A stretch of DNA of 64,000 bases from assembly GCA_964387535.1 (NCBI GenBank), contig CAYLXH010000002.1, positions 1-64,000 on the forward strand, in the 5' to 3' direction. The first letter of the stretch is position 1. Each line of letters opens with the position of its first letter. Below the pieces are notes generated by a model. That model saw only the letters and a list, made by a program, of their open reading frames with translations. It was not told where the DNA came from and did no database searches. A program made the position numbers and the translations under genes. This document shows, in pieces, positions 6,725-14,787 of this stretch. The DNA comes from Butyricicoccus_A sp964387535 (GTDB lineage Bacteria; Bacillota; Clostridia; Oscillospirales; Butyricicoccaceae).

Positions 6725-7597
6725 ATGACGCTGAGAAATATGCGAATTTTTCTTGCTGTTGCAGATTGTGAGAGCATGAGCGAAGCTGCCAAGCGTCTAT
6801 CTATCGCTCAGCCGTCTGTCAGTGGGACGATTGCAGAGATTGAAGAACAGTACGGAATCCGCTTGTTTGAGCGATTGGGCCGTAGATTGTATATTACGGC
6901 AACGGGAAAACGGCTGGAAGAGTATGCCCGGCAGATACTTTCTTCGTTTGATGCTATGGAGCAGGAGTTGAGGAACGCGGATGAGACGATTTCGTTGCGC
7001 TTGGGAGCAACGCTAACGGTTGGCTCGTGTTTGATGTCGGAACTGGTGGATCGCTTTTTGCAGTTAAATCCTCCGGTGATGCCGCGAGTATTTGTGTACA
7101 ATACGGAAAAGATTGAGCAGATGCTGCTGCGCAGTGAATTGGATGCTGCCGTGGTAGAAGGCAAAGTGGAGAGCAAGGATCTCCGAATGCGCCTGATTAT
7201 GCAGGATCCCTTGGTGCTGCTCACCTCACCGAATCACAATCCGTTTGGAAACAGACGCACTGTTTGCCGGTGTGATTTGGCAGAGGTTCCGTTTATCATG
7301 CGAGAGCCGGGAAGCGGCACGCGCGCTCTGCTGGAAGAAAAGATGAAGAATGTGCCGATTCGGGAACAGTGGACCTGTAACAATAACGCCGCAGTGTTGG
7401 ATGCTGCGGAGCACGGCTTTGGCTGTGCGGTTATTTCCAGACGTTTGGCCATGCAGCGCATAGAGAGTGGAGCGCTGATTGAAATCTCGGTGGCGGATAT
7501 GACATTTGAACGCTCGTACTCTCTGGTATGGCACAAGAATAAATATATTAGCGATCCGCTTCAGATGTTCCTGAATTTATGTGATGGAATGGAGTGA
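6725..7597 (+). CDS. LysR-family transcriptional regulator
   Basis: The 290-residue protein has an N-terminal winged helix (about 1-60: MRIFLAVADCESMSEAAKRL, then QPSVSGTI and LFERLGRRLYIT) and a periplasmic-binding-protein-like effector domain of usual size. PFIMREPGSGTRALLEE in the effector half is typical of the CysB/CbbR side of the family. The ATG at 6725 is preferred over 6719 because AAAGGGG would lie only one base from the earlier codon. It is divergent from the CoA-transferase gene, the classic LysR arrangement, so the likely target is that gene. The effector is unknown. Confidence 0.88.
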   Translation: MTLRNMRIFLAVADCESMSEAAKRLSIAQPSVSGTIAEIEEQYGIRLFERLGRRLYITATGKRLEEYARQILSSFDAMEQELRNADETISLRLGATLTVGSCLMSELVDRFLQLNPPVMPRVFVYNTEKIEQMLLRSELDAAVVEGKVESKDLRMRLIMQDPLVLLTSPNHNPFGNRRTVCRCDLAEVPFIMREPGSGTRALLEEKMKNVPIREQWTCNNNAAVLDAAEHGFGCAVISRRLAMQRIESGALIEISVADMTFERSYSLVWHKNKYISDPLQMFLNLCDGME

Positions 7598-7612
7598 CCC
7601 ATTCGAATAGAG

Positions 7613-7652
7613 ACGCTCTCTGTGTGCTGTAAGCACGCAGAGAGCGTTTTTT
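7613..7652 (+). terminator. Terminator of the LysR-type gene
   Basis: ACGCTCTCTG...CAGAGAGCGT stem (7613-7647, one mismatch) followed by TTTTTT. Confidence 0.88.
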
Positions 7653-7721
7653 ATTTTGCTGCATAGTCAGAATGAAAATGGGAACAGTAACTGCAGAATC
7701 TCTTTCGAAGGAGGATTGGTG

Positions 7722-8261
7722 ATGAAATTTGAAGGAAGTCGGACGGAAGCCAATCTGGCGGCGGCATTTGCCGGAGAATCTCAAGCTCGAAATAAATATA
7801 CGTTTTATGCCAAGCGGGCGAGAAAAGATGGATATGAACAGATTGCAGCACTGTTTGAAGAAACTGCGGCCAATGAGATGGCGCATGCACGGATATGGCT
7901 TCAACTGCTGCGTGGGAACCAGATGCCGGATACCAAGGGCAGCTTGGAAGATGCGGCCGGAGGAGAACATTTTGAACAGGCAGAGATGTATCCGGAATTT
8001 GCATCGGTGGCGCGGGAAGAAGGCTTTGAGCATATCGCGTTTCTATTTGAGGAAGTTGCAAAGATTGAACAGGAACATGAGAAACGGTTTCGCGCACTGA
8101 TTGAGAATCTGGAAGATGGTCTGGTCTTTTCGCGGGAAGGGGATGCAATTTGGCAGTGTCGTGTGTGTGGACACATTCACATGGGAAAAGAGGCCCCGAA
8201 AATCTGCCCGGTGTGTGCTCATTCACAAGCATTTTTTCAATTGCAGGCAAAAAATTATTAG
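7722..8261 (+). CDS. Rubrerythrin
   Basis: The 179-residue protein has the two rubrerythrin modules. A ferritin-like four-helix diiron domain covers about 1-140, with GESQARNKY at 18, FEETAANEMAHA near 45-56 and FEEVAKIEQEHEKRF near 104-118. A short C-terminal rubredoxin-like domain has CRVCG (about 146) and CPVC (about 162) binding one iron. Rubrerythrins reduce hydrogen peroxide in the cytoplasm of anaerobes. GAAGGAGG precedes the start. The protein is slightly shorter than typical 190-residue members. The gene stands alone between two terminators. Confidence 0.95.
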   Translation: MKFEGSRTEANLAAAFAGESQARNKYTFYAKRARKDGYEQIAALFEETAANEMAHARIWLQLLRGNQMPDTKGSLEDAAGGEHFEQAEMYPEFASVAREEGFEHIAFLFEEVAKIEQEHEKRFRALIENLEDGLVFSREGDAIWQCRVCGHIHMGKEAPKICPVCAHSQAFFQLQAKNY

Positions 8262-8287
8262 ACGATACTTTCGCAAAGAAAACGATG

Positions 8288-8315
8288 GCGGCAGGACAAC
8301 AGTCCTGCCGCTTTT
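8288..8315 (+). terminator. Terminator of the rubrerythrin gene
   Basis: GCGGCAGGAC (8288-8297) pairs perfectly with GTCCTGCCGC (8302-8311), followed by TTTT. Confidence 0.85.
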
Positions 8316-8429
8316 CGCGTGAGAAAAGTTTTTGCAAAGCGGTAAAAAATGTGACGGAGATGTATGGAAATTTGAGTGCAAAGGGTGTAAAATAAAAATC
8401 CATGAATTATTTAGGAAAGAGGGAACAGT

Positions 8430-9092
8430 ATGACATTGGCGGAAGCGATCACACAGGTTCATAATGGAAATCAGGATGGTCTGCGCGTGTTGCTTTCGAT
8501 CACTGCACCGAATCTTTGGGTAACCGTGTCGATGCTATGCAGTACGGCTGTCGGTACACGGATGACAGAGGTATATCGTACCGCAAGTCGGGCGACCGCT
8601 TCGCTGCACTCGCCGAGCGACCTTCGGTTCTGGCTTTGTCAGATGGCATATCCGATGCTGTTGGAGCAACCGGACACTCCGCTGCAACAGAATGGAACTT
8701 CCAGGACAGAAAGCTATCGGAGGCTTCTGACGGCTCTGCCGAGAGAGGAACGCAGTGCGGTACTGCTACTTTGCAATGAAGGGTTTAGCGCGGCACAGGC
8801 CGCCATGGTTCTGGACATGCCGGAAATTGAAGTGAAACGAGCGATGAGGCGGGCACGGACTGCGCTGGCAGAACGGGTGAAGCAAGAGCGTGCGTTTGCT
8901 GGAATTACAGTCAATACAGCATGGATGATGGATGAGATGTCCGCGCTGCGGCGGGAACAGGCGCAAAAGGACGCGTTGTTTGAACAGGTTTTCCAGTGTG
9001 TGCTGACGAATACCGAGTTTGAAGAACAGATGCAGCCGTCGGAGGAGCCGCCCTCTGGATTTTTAAAGAAGCTATTTCGTACGAAACGATAA
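8430..9092 (+). CDS. Sigma-70-like protein with a C-terminal extension
   Basis: The 220-residue product contains a recognisable sigma region 4 at about 90-155 (RRLLTALPREERSAVLLL, then GFSAAQAAMVLDMPEIEVKRAMRRARTAL), as in ECF sigma factors. The N-terminal 80 residues have the length and some helical pattern of region 2 (DLRFWLCQMAYPMLLE resembles the FraWL segment). They lack the aromatic and basic residues needed for promoter melting. About 60 polar residues follow region 4. It could be a degenerate ECF factor or a DNA-binding regulator derived from one. No anti-sigma gene is adjacent; yqeY follows 48 bases later. Confidence 0.65.
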   Translation: MTLAEAITQVHNGNQDGLRVLLSITAPNLWVTVSMLCSTAVGTRMTEVYRTASRATASLHSPSDLRFWLCQMAYPMLLEQPDTPLQQNGTSRTESYRRLLTALPREERSAVLLLCNEGFSAAQAAMVLDMPEIEVKRAMRRARTALAERVKQERAFAGITVNTAWMMDEMSALRREQAQKDALFEQVFQCVLTNTEFEEQMQPSEEPPSGFLKKLFRTKR

Positions 9093-9140
9093 GAGAATGC
9101 GGTTGGGATACGAGAACATCCCAGTTTTGGAGGAGATACA

Positions 9141-9590
9141 ATGTCAAAGACAAAAGAAATTCAAAAAGAAATGATGATGGCGCTCAAGTTAAAACAGGCT
9201 GAGCGAAAGGAAGCGTTGTCCTTGCTGTTGTCTGCACTGAAAGCAAAGGCAAAAGATAAGAGAGAGGATCTGACGGAAGCAGAAGAAGATGCGATTATTA
9301 AAAGAGAGATGAAACAAGCTCGCGAAACGATGGAAGCGGCACCGGCAGACCGTATCGACATTCGGGAGGAATGCCAATTTCGTCTGTCTGTTTACCAGGA
9401 GTTTGCTCCCGAGGAGATGGGAGAAAATGAGATCCGTGCGTTGGTACAACAGGTGTTGGATCAGATGGGGCTCGTTGCGCCGACAGGGAAAGATAAAGGC
9501 TCTATTATGAAGAATCTGATGCCGTTGGTTAAGGGAAAAGCGGATGGAAAACTGGTCAATCAGATTGTCGGGGAGATGCTTGGTGCATGA
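9141..9590 (+). CDS. yqeY: YqeY/GatB-tail domain protein
   Basis: This 149-residue helical protein is the stand-alone YqeY family, related to the C-terminal tRNA-binding tail of GatB. Diagnostic segments are LSALKAKAKDKREDLTEAEEDAIIKREMKQARETMEA (early) and DKGSIMKNLMPLVKGKADGKLVNQIV near the end, matching GKVMG..MPK.KGKADG. The exact cellular role of free YqeY proteins is not settled. GGAGG precedes the ATG. Its TGA overlaps the ATG of the next small gene, so the two are translationally coupled. Confidence 0.9.
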   Translation: MSKTKEIQKEMMMALKLKQAERKEALSLLLSALKAKAKDKREDLTEAEEDAIIKREMKQARETMEAAPADRIDIREECQFRLSVYQEFAPEEMGENEIRALVQQVLDQMGLVAPTGKDKGSIMKNLMPLVKGKADGKLVNQIVGEMLGA

Positions 9591-9838
9591 GACGGCTGAT
9601 TATCAGGGGAAATCATATTCTGCCGGCGGCATTGCTGCTGTTTGCGGACTCTGAGAAGTATACCCAGCGACAGATGGCGCAGTGGCCAGAGCTGGAGATT
9701 ACGGTGCAGGACGATGGCAATTATGCGGTTTGGGTTAATTTGATTGACGATGCCGACCTGTTGCAGGACCGCAGGATGGACCATACGGGGATTGTCGAAC
9801 AGTTGATGCCGTATGTTGATGAAATTTTGACGGACTGA
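9587..9838 (+). CDS. Small conserved-looking protein of unknown function
   Basis: The 83-residue product starts at the ATG that overlaps the yqeY stop. It is soluble, acidic at the C-terminus and rich in Trp/Tyr-containing turns, with no signal peptide or membrane segment. I do not recognise a family. The tight coupling to yqeY and typical codon use argue that it is a real gene. Function unknown. Confidence 0.6.
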   Translation: MRRLIIRGNHILPAALLLFADSEKYTQRQMAQWPELEITVQDDGNYAVWVNLIDDADLLQDRRMDHTGIVEQLMPYVDEILTD

Positions 9839-9920
9839 CTGTCAGGCATCGACGGATTATACTAATTGTACTGTGTTATACTCAAAGTATTCTCGATTGG
9901 AAGAAAGGGGAACAGACACA

Positions 9921-10139
9921 GTGCTGCATTACATGAGAACAACAAAGCGAGACAGGGAGTACCGGCTCTGGTACGGTGTAGCGGCGATACAGGACGAACG
10001 GGTGGAACAGCGTCTGGACGGATTGACGACAGATAGCGGAAGCATTCGACGACTTGTAGAACAGCTCAATGACGGACGCGCTTCTTTGGTACATTTTGCA
10101 GAGATTGTGGAGGATTTTATGGAGCATTCCATTCGGTGA
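9921..10139 (+). CDS. Small protein resembling DUF6514
   Basis: I place the start at GTG 9921 because GAAAGGGGA (9903-9911) gives reasonable spacing; an in-frame ATG at 9873 has no ribosome site. The 72-residue protein (EYRLWYGVAAIQDERVEQRLDG, then VRRL-like IRRLVEQLNDG and FAEIVEDFME) has the layout I associate with the DUF6514 family of Clostridia. That is memory, not a search. It ends 40 bases before mntP. Function unknown. Confidence 0.5.
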   Translation: MLHYMRTTKRDREYRLWYGVAAIQDERVEQRLDGLTTDSGSIRRLVEQLNDGRASLVHFAEIVEDFMEHSIR

Positions 10140-10179
10140 TGGAAGCTCTGCAGTCTCTGCCGCCCTAGGGAGAAATAGT

Positions 10180-10737
10180 ATGAATGTTTGGGATATTGCG
10201 TTGATTGGTGCTGGTCTGAGCATGGATGCGTTTGCGGTCTCTATTTCGAATGGGATGGTATATCGCAACATGACTCGAAGTCGTCAAGCGGCGATGCCGA
10301 TCTTTTTTGGTGTGTTTCAGATGCTGATGCCGTTGATGGGGTATTGGGTAGGCAGTTTGTTTGCAGACTGGATTGATCATTACGCCGGTCTTATCATTCT
10401 GGTGATTTTGGGTGCGATTGGCGGCAAGATGATTTGGGATGGGCTTTGTGAGGGCAAAGAAGATTGTCCGCAGGAGTCAGCAGACAATTTGTCGTGGAAC
10501 GTGCTGTTTTTTCAGGCGATTGCCACCAGTATAGATGCGTTTGCCGTTGGTGTTGGTTTTTCTGCGATTCATCTGGCTGTTTTTCCGGCAACCATGCTGA
10601 TTGGACTGATTACCTTTGTCTTTTGCTGGATTGCTATTATAGTCGGAAAAGCGTTTGGTGCGCTGTTGGAAGATAAGGCGCAGATCGTTGGCGGGGCAAT
10701 TCTTGTTTTGATCGGAATCAAAAATTTTTTGGCATAA
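10180..10737 (+). CDS. mntP: Manganese efflux pump MntP
   Basis: The 185-residue protein has six predicted membrane helices in two repeats. Each repeat has the family aspartate motif: GLSMDAFAVSISNG near residue 16 and SIDAFAVGVGF near 117. MntP exports Mn(II) across the cytoplasmic membrane. The ATG at 10180 follows GGGAGA at normal spacing and gives the usual family length. The manganese riboswitch (yybP-ykoY) often found upstream is not visible in the 40 bases before the gene or near the previous promoter region, so regulation is unclear. Confidence 0.93.
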   Translation: MNVWDIALIGAGLSMDAFAVSISNGMVYRNMTRSRQAAMPIFFGVFQMLMPLMGYWVGSLFADWIDHYAGLIILVILGAIGGKMIWDGLCEGKEDCPQESADNLSWNVLFFQAIATSIDAFAVGVGFSAIHLAVFPATMLIGLITFVFCWIAIIVGKAFGALLEDKAQIVGGAILVLIGIKNFLA

Positions 10738-10743
10738 GTAAGT

Positions 10744-10782
10744 GGTGTGCGACAGAACAACGGGCTCTGTCACACACCATTT
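10744..10782 (+). terminator. Terminator between convergent mntP and the deacetylase gene
   Basis: GGTGTG.GACAGA pairs with TCTGTC.CACACC (10744-10778), followed by ATTTTT on the plus strand. Confidence 0.8.
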
Positions 10783-10823
10783 TTGCTCAATGGCATAGTG
10801 AAGGAAATATCTCTGTGGAGTAA

Positions 10824-11624
10824 TCAATGAGTTGCACTTTCGCCGGAACTGCTATTGCTGGAATTACAAATTTGCTTTCCGGTATGATCCATCGTATAGT
10901 TCTCTTTGTAAATGAGCTCACTGACCGGAACAAAGGAAAATCCTTGTTCGATCAGACCATCAATCACTTCTGGCAAAGCTGCTGGGGTGTTGGTGGCTGC
11001 ATTGTGAAACAAGATGATGCTGCCGTTCTGTGCTTTGCTGCAAACGCGGGAGACGATCTCAGATGGCGCTGGATCTTTCCAGTCGAGACTATCAACATCC
11101 CATTGAATCGTATACATTCCCATATCACGTAGAGTAGAAACAACCTGATCATTGTAGTCGCCATAGGGTGGACGAAACAGGATGGGAGTTTTTCCGGTGA
11201 CAGCGGCGATTTTTTCGTTGCAGGATTGTACTTCCTGTTTCATTTGGTCGGTGGAAAGTTGTGTCATGTAAGGGTGAGTGGCCGAATGATTCATAACTTC
11301 GTGACCGGCATCCGAAAGAGCTTTGACGGATTCCGGATATTTATCGACCCATTCTCCGACGACAAAAAATGTCGCACAGATGTTGTGTTCTCCGAGGATG
11401 TCAATGAGCTGCTGGGTATCCTCATTCCCCCATGCGGCATCGAAGGTCAAAGAGCACACCTTGTCATTGCGATCAACACAATAGATGGGAAGATCGCGTT
11501 CGGTTGCTGTTGCACGCAGGTCACTGCCGGATTTGCAGAAGGTCACAGCCAGTCCTCCGAGTACGACTGCACCGAAGAAAATCCACTTCAGCCTCCGGAC
11601 GGAAATTACATGGAACATAGTCAT
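10824..11624 (-). CDS. Membrane-anchored polysaccharide deacetylase (PdaB-like)
   Basis: The 266-residue protein has one N-terminal membrane segment (about 12-30) and an extracellular NodB-type deacetylase domain. Motifs: LTFDAAWGNEDT (Asp62; the usual second Asp is Ala, as in PdaB-type enzymes), NHSATHPYM (metal-binding HSxxH), FRPPYGDYN, WDVDSLDWKDP and ILFHN. Such enzymes remove acetyl groups from peptidoglycan or other GlcNAc polymers; PdaB acts in spore cortex or endospore stability in Bacillus. GGAGG lies 7 bases ahead of the ATG at 11624. An extracytoplasmic location follows from the anchor. The last residues are Ser/Asn-rich and probably disordered. Confidence 0.88.
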   Translation of the reverse strand: MTMFHVISVRRLKWIFFGAVVLGGLAVTFCKSGSDLRATATERDLPIYCVDRNDKVCSLTFDAAWGNEDTQQLIDILGEHNICATFFVVGEWVDKYPESVKALSDAGHEVMNHSATHPYMTQLSTDQMKQEVQSCNEKIAAVTGKTPILFRPPYGDYNDQVVSTLRDMGMYTIQWDVDSLDWKDPAPSEIVSRVCSKAQNGSIILFHNAATNTPAALPEVIDGLIEQGFSFVPVSELIYKENYTMDHTGKQICNSSNSSSGESATH

Positions 11625-11818
11625 TCCGACACCTCCTCAGGGTAGCGTATTCGGAACGGGTTGGACGATATGATAGAGTAAGAAGGGAATTGGAGAAGAG
11701 ATGATAGCGTCAATGGGAAGAGGAAGCAAAACGAACGAAGAATGGTAAAATGTGTGTATTTTGAGCTGTTCAATGTAAATTTTTTCTTTTTTGATACAAA
11801 AGATCGTTCAGCAAACAG

Positions 11819-11847
11819 TTGACAAATAAGATTGTACTGGTTATGAT
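11819..11847 (+). promoter_or_regulatory. Promoter of the XRE-cupin regulator gene
   Basis: TTGACA (11819-11824) and TATGAT (11842-11847) with 17 bases between. The GTG start is 74 bases downstream. Confidence 0.65.
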
Positions 11848-11920
11848 TAGTTTAATGTTGGTTCGAAATATGTGCCATTAACAGAGCAGCATTTCGGTCA
11901 GGAAGGGCGGAATCATTTAA

Positions 11921-12487
11921 GTGAAAGACATCGATCAATTTACCATTGGAGAACGGATTAAATCATTGCGTCAAGAGCGTGGTCTTACACTCCGACAGCT
12001 TGCAGCCAAGACGGGACTTTCTCTGGGATATTTGAGCAAAGTAGAACGCGGGCTCAGCAAACCGTCGTATAGTACGATTCAAAGTATTTGTTATGCGCTG
12101 GAGATGACGGCCAATCCGTTTATGCTTCCGCAACAGCCGGCAGAAGAGGTGGAAGGAAACGGTTCCTATATGATCTCTCGAGATCGACGATCGCTGATTT
12201 ATGGTGCGACCAACCTGTTTCAATTTGAATCAGTATTTGAGGAAAATCCGCATTTTAAGCTGAATGTCATGACGTTGCAGCCTGGATGTACGGAGCAGGT
12301 AAATTCGATTCACAGTTATGACGAGCTGGGAATTGTGGCAGAAGGGCGCATGGAAGTGGAGCTGGATGGCAGTATTCGCTACGAATTGGGTCCAGGGGAT
12401 GCTGTTTTGATTCGGAGCGGAATACATCATTCTACAAAAAATCTGTTACCCACTGTATGTGTTTCCTATTGGATTGAAATCTTATAA
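11921..12487 (+). CDS. XRE-cupin transcriptional regulator
   Basis: The 188-residue protein joins an N-terminal XRE helix-turn-helix (about 9-65: RIKSLRQERGLTLRQLAAKTGLS, then LGYLSKVERG and PSYSTIQSI) to a C-terminal cupin barrel (about 105-185: GCTEQ...HSYDELGIVAEGRMEVEL, GPGDAVLIRSGIHHSTKN). Regulators of this design sense a small molecule in the cupin and commonly control uptake and breakdown of polyamines, amino acids or betaines. The start is GTG, after GGAAGGGCGG. It stands just upstream of a BCCT transporter and glycyl radical enzyme, with a perfect 18-bp palindrome in between. It is therefore the likely controller of that operon. Confidence 0.88.
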   Translation: MKDIDQFTIGERIKSLRQERGLTLRQLAAKTGLSLGYLSKVERGLSKPSYSTIQSICYALEMTANPFMLPQQPAEEVEGNGSYMISRDRRSLIYGATNLFQFESVFEENPHFKLNVMTLQPGCTEQVNSIHSYDELGIVAEGRMEVELDGSIRYELGPGDAVLIRSGIHHSTKNLLPTVCVSYWIEIL

Positions 12488-12513
12488 GTGTGGGGCACAA
12501 GGGTCTGTGTCTG

Positions 12514-12537
12514 TTTTGTATGAAACATAAAATTTTG
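12514..12537. repeat. 24-bp direct repeat, copy 1
   Basis: This copy shares 21 of 24 bases with 12827-12850; both contain the 13-mer GAAACATAAAATT. It lies just after the XRE-cupin gene, while copy 2 abuts the -35 box of the BCCT promoter. It could be a regulator binding site. Confidence 0.6.
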
Positions 12538-12631
12538 AGAATCTACTGGCATCGGAATGGTAACGGTGTCAGTTTTATTTTGGAACAATAAGAAAGACGA
12601 TGCAATTTATTGCATAAATAAAGAGTATTTC

Positions 12632-12673
12632 CTCGTGATACAGTGCAGTATGTTCTGTATCGCGAGTTTTTTT
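12632..12673 (+). terminator. Terminator of the XRE-cupin gene
   Basis: CTCG.GATACAG pairs with CTGTATC.CGAG (12632-12666), followed by seven Ts. Confidence 0.88.
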
Positions 12674-12826
12674 GTGTACGGAGCTGATCCGGTCTTCGAG
12701 AGGAAAAGGAAACGAGAAAAATTGCAGCTGTTTCCTGTGGAAAAGGGAGAGGAAACAAGAATAAATGTGCATACAGGATGGAAAAATGCACAATTTATCG
12801 GGTGATTATTTGTCTAAGACCACGGT

Positions 12827-12850
12827 TTTTGTTGGAAACATAAAATTGTG
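12827..12850. repeat. 24-bp direct repeat, copy 2, abutting the BCCT promoter
   Basis: Second copy of the element at 12514-12537, ending one base before the -35 hexamer at 12851. Its position suits an activator site. The 177 bases between the terminator at 12673 and 12851 hold no gene. Confidence 0.6.
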
Positions 12851-12879
12851 TTGCATTTATGAAAAAGTGATTGTATAAT
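12851..12879 (+). promoter_or_regulatory. Promoter of the BCCT/GRE operon
   Basis: TTGCAT (12851-12856) and TATAAT (12874-12879), spacer 17. Start expected near 12886, giving a leader of about 170 nt before the BCCT ATG. Confidence 0.7.
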
Positions 12880-12905
12880 CTGAAGTAGAAAAAACAGAGA
12901 AACAA

Positions 12906-12923
12906 TGTTTCATATATGAAACA
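12906..12923. promoter_or_regulatory. Perfect 18-bp palindrome, likely operator
   Basis: TGTTTCATATATGAAACA is fully self-complementary and lies about 20-37 bases after the predicted transcription start, a blocking position for a repressor. Its GAAACA half also occurs in the 24-bp repeats upstream, suggesting one regulator, probably the XRE-cupin protein. Confidence 0.65.
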
Positions 12924-13053
12924 AAAATGCGGGTCCGGTGCCCGGACGATTCAGGAGGTGAATTGCCTATTCGAGACAGGAAGAGAAGAGGTCGTTGGTT
13001 TGACAGAAACAAATGAACGGCAAAAAAAAACAGACAAAGAAAGGGTTAATGTT

Positions 13054-14625
13054 ATGAACAAGGAAAAAACACCATTGTTAAAGTCGTTTGAACCGATCGT
13101 ATTCCTGCCGGCATTTATCGTAATGATTGGCGTCACGATTCTTGGCCTGTTCAAATATGAAACACTGTTGAACGGCCTGATGGCGATCTTTAACTACACA
13201 ATCCATGCATTTGGCTGGACCTACATCTATGTAACGATGTTCAATCTGGCACTGCTGCTCATCCTCTTGGTTCATCCGTTAGGAAAAACCAGACTGGGCG
13301 GGCCGGATACGAAACCGGAACTGAGTACGTTCACCTGGTTTGCGACCACACTGTGCACCACGGTTGGTATCTCGCTGATCATGTGGGGCGGTGCAGAGCC
13401 GGTATTCCATTTCATGAATCCACCGGAGTGGGCTGGCGTAGCCGCTGGATCTTCGGAAGCAGCGAGCTTCGCGCTGAGCACGGGTTACATTCATTGGAGC
13501 TTCAATCAGTATGCACTGTACACATTTGCCGGTGTAGCAATTGCAATCTTCCATTACAATCACAACAGACCGCTGAGCGTTGCAGCCGGCATGTATGGTG
13601 CGATTGGTGAAAACAAACTGGTAGCAAAGCTGGTCGATGCACTTTGCCTGATCGTTATCGTAGGCGGTGTTGCATCTTCTCTGGGTATTGGTATCACGCA
13701 GCTGTCCACTGGTCTGAACTATGCATTTGGCATTCAGGATTCTCAGTTCCTGCATCTGATTATTGCAGTGGTCGTAGTCGCTACTTATTGTGCATCCAGC
13801 TATTCTGGTGTTAAGAAGGGTGTCGCATTCATCAGCCGAATCAATGTCTGGATCTTCTTTGGTCTGCTGCTCTTCGTCTTTATCGTGGGCCCGACCATGT
13901 TTGAGATCAACCTTGGCACTGAGTCCCTTGGATACTGGATGGAGCATGGCCTTCATAATTCGCTCCGTACGGGTGCTGTAACGGGTGACTCCTGGCATAC
14001 GGACTGGACGATTAACTTCTTTGCACTGAATGCAGCATATGCTCCGCTGGAGGGCCTGTTCCTTGCAAAGCTGGCAAGAGGACGCAGCGTTCGCGGATTT
14101 GTTGGTATGAACCTGGTCGTTTGCTCGCTGTTCAATATCATCTGGTTCATCATCATGGGCGGCGCTTCGATCTACATGCAGATCAATGGCATTGACTTGA
14201 ATGCAATCATGAATACAGATGGCCTGCAGGCTTGCGCATTTGCACTGTTCCAGAACCTGCCGCTTGGTGTCATCACGGTTCCGGTATTTACGTTTGCGAT
14301 CTTTATTTCGTTCGTCACGATGGGCGACTCCATGTGTACTTCTATGGCGGCAATGAGCATGCGCGGCGGCATGGCTGCGAATGTTGAAGAGCCGAACAGC
14401 GTTCTGAAGATCATCTGGGGTATCTTCGTTGGCCTGCTGGCATACTTCCTGTTGGGCCTCGGCGGCGTAGAATCTATTAAGTACACCTACATGGTATTCG
14501 GTTTCCCAACCTTTATTATCTGTTTCGGTATGATTTATACCGTTGCGAAGTGGATGTTCTTCCCGGACTTCAAGTTGATTCAGTCCCTGAAGGGCTTCTT
14601 CAGTGGGAATAAGCAGAACGTATAA
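13054..14625 (+). CDS. BCCT-family betaine/choline/carnitine transporter 1
   Basis: The 523-residue membrane protein has about 12 helices and BCCT signatures: MWGGAEPVFHF in TM3 (the substrate- and Na-contacting unwound helix), IHWSFNQYALYTFAGVAIA, SSLGIGITQLSTGLNYAF and a GPTMFEINL loop. BCCT carriers import quaternary ammonium compounds by Na+ coupling or exchange across the cytoplasmic membrane. The ATG at 13054 (MNKEKTPLLKSFEPIVF) is chosen over 12916 because it follows AGAAAGG and gives the usual N-terminus. A glycyl radical enzyme gene follows, so it probably supplies that enzyme's substrate. The exact substrate is not readable. Confidence 0.92.
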   Translation: MNKEKTPLLKSFEPIVFLPAFIVMIGVTILGLFKYETLLNGLMAIFNYTIHAFGWTYIYVTMFNLALLLILLVHPLGKTRLGGPDTKPELSTFTWFATTLCTTVGISLIMWGGAEPVFHFMNPPEWAGVAAGSSEAASFALSTGYIHWSFNQYALYTFAGVAIAIFHYNHNRPLSVAAGMYGAIGENKLVAKLVDALCLIVIVGGVASSLGIGITQLSTGLNYAFGIQDSQFLHLIIAVVVVATYCASSYSGVKKGVAFISRINVWIFFGLLLFVFIVGPTMFEINLGTESLGYWMEHGLHNSLRTGAVTGDSWHTDWTINFFALNAAYAPLEGLFLAKLARGRSVRGFVGMNLVVCSLFNIIWFIIMGGASIYMQINGIDLNAIMNTDGLQACAFALFQNLPLGVITVPVFTFAIFISFVTMGDSMCTSMAAMSMRGGMAANVEEPNSVLKIIWGIFVGLLAYFLLGLGGVESIKYTYMVFGFPTFIICFGMIYTVAKWMFFPDFKLIQSLKGFFSGNKQNV

Positions 14626-14673
14626 TCCATTGGTTTATTCAATCACTATTCACTAAATACATTTTTCAATGCT

Positions 14674-14713
14674 GTGTTTCCATGAATTTGCGTCTGCAAA
14701 TTCATGGAAACAC
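14674..14713 (+). promoter_or_regulatory. Perfect 18-bp intercistronic stem-loop
   Basis: Bases 14674-14691 are the exact reverse complement of 14696-14713, with loop GTCT. No T-run follows, so it is not a standard terminator. It lies between the BCCT and GRE genes and may stabilise or process the mRNA, or partly stop transcription to set the enzyme:transporter ratio. Confidence 0.75.
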
Positions 14714-14787
14714 TATCCAAACTATTTGCCCTGGTGTATGATTTACAGACAGGGTCTTCAGGAAACGTTAAGAAGGAGGTTACGATC

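Noticed and set aside
10000..10180. Manganese riboswitch (yybP-ykoY) ahead of mntP
   Set aside because: I looked for its conserved loops and found neither the motif nor room for it.
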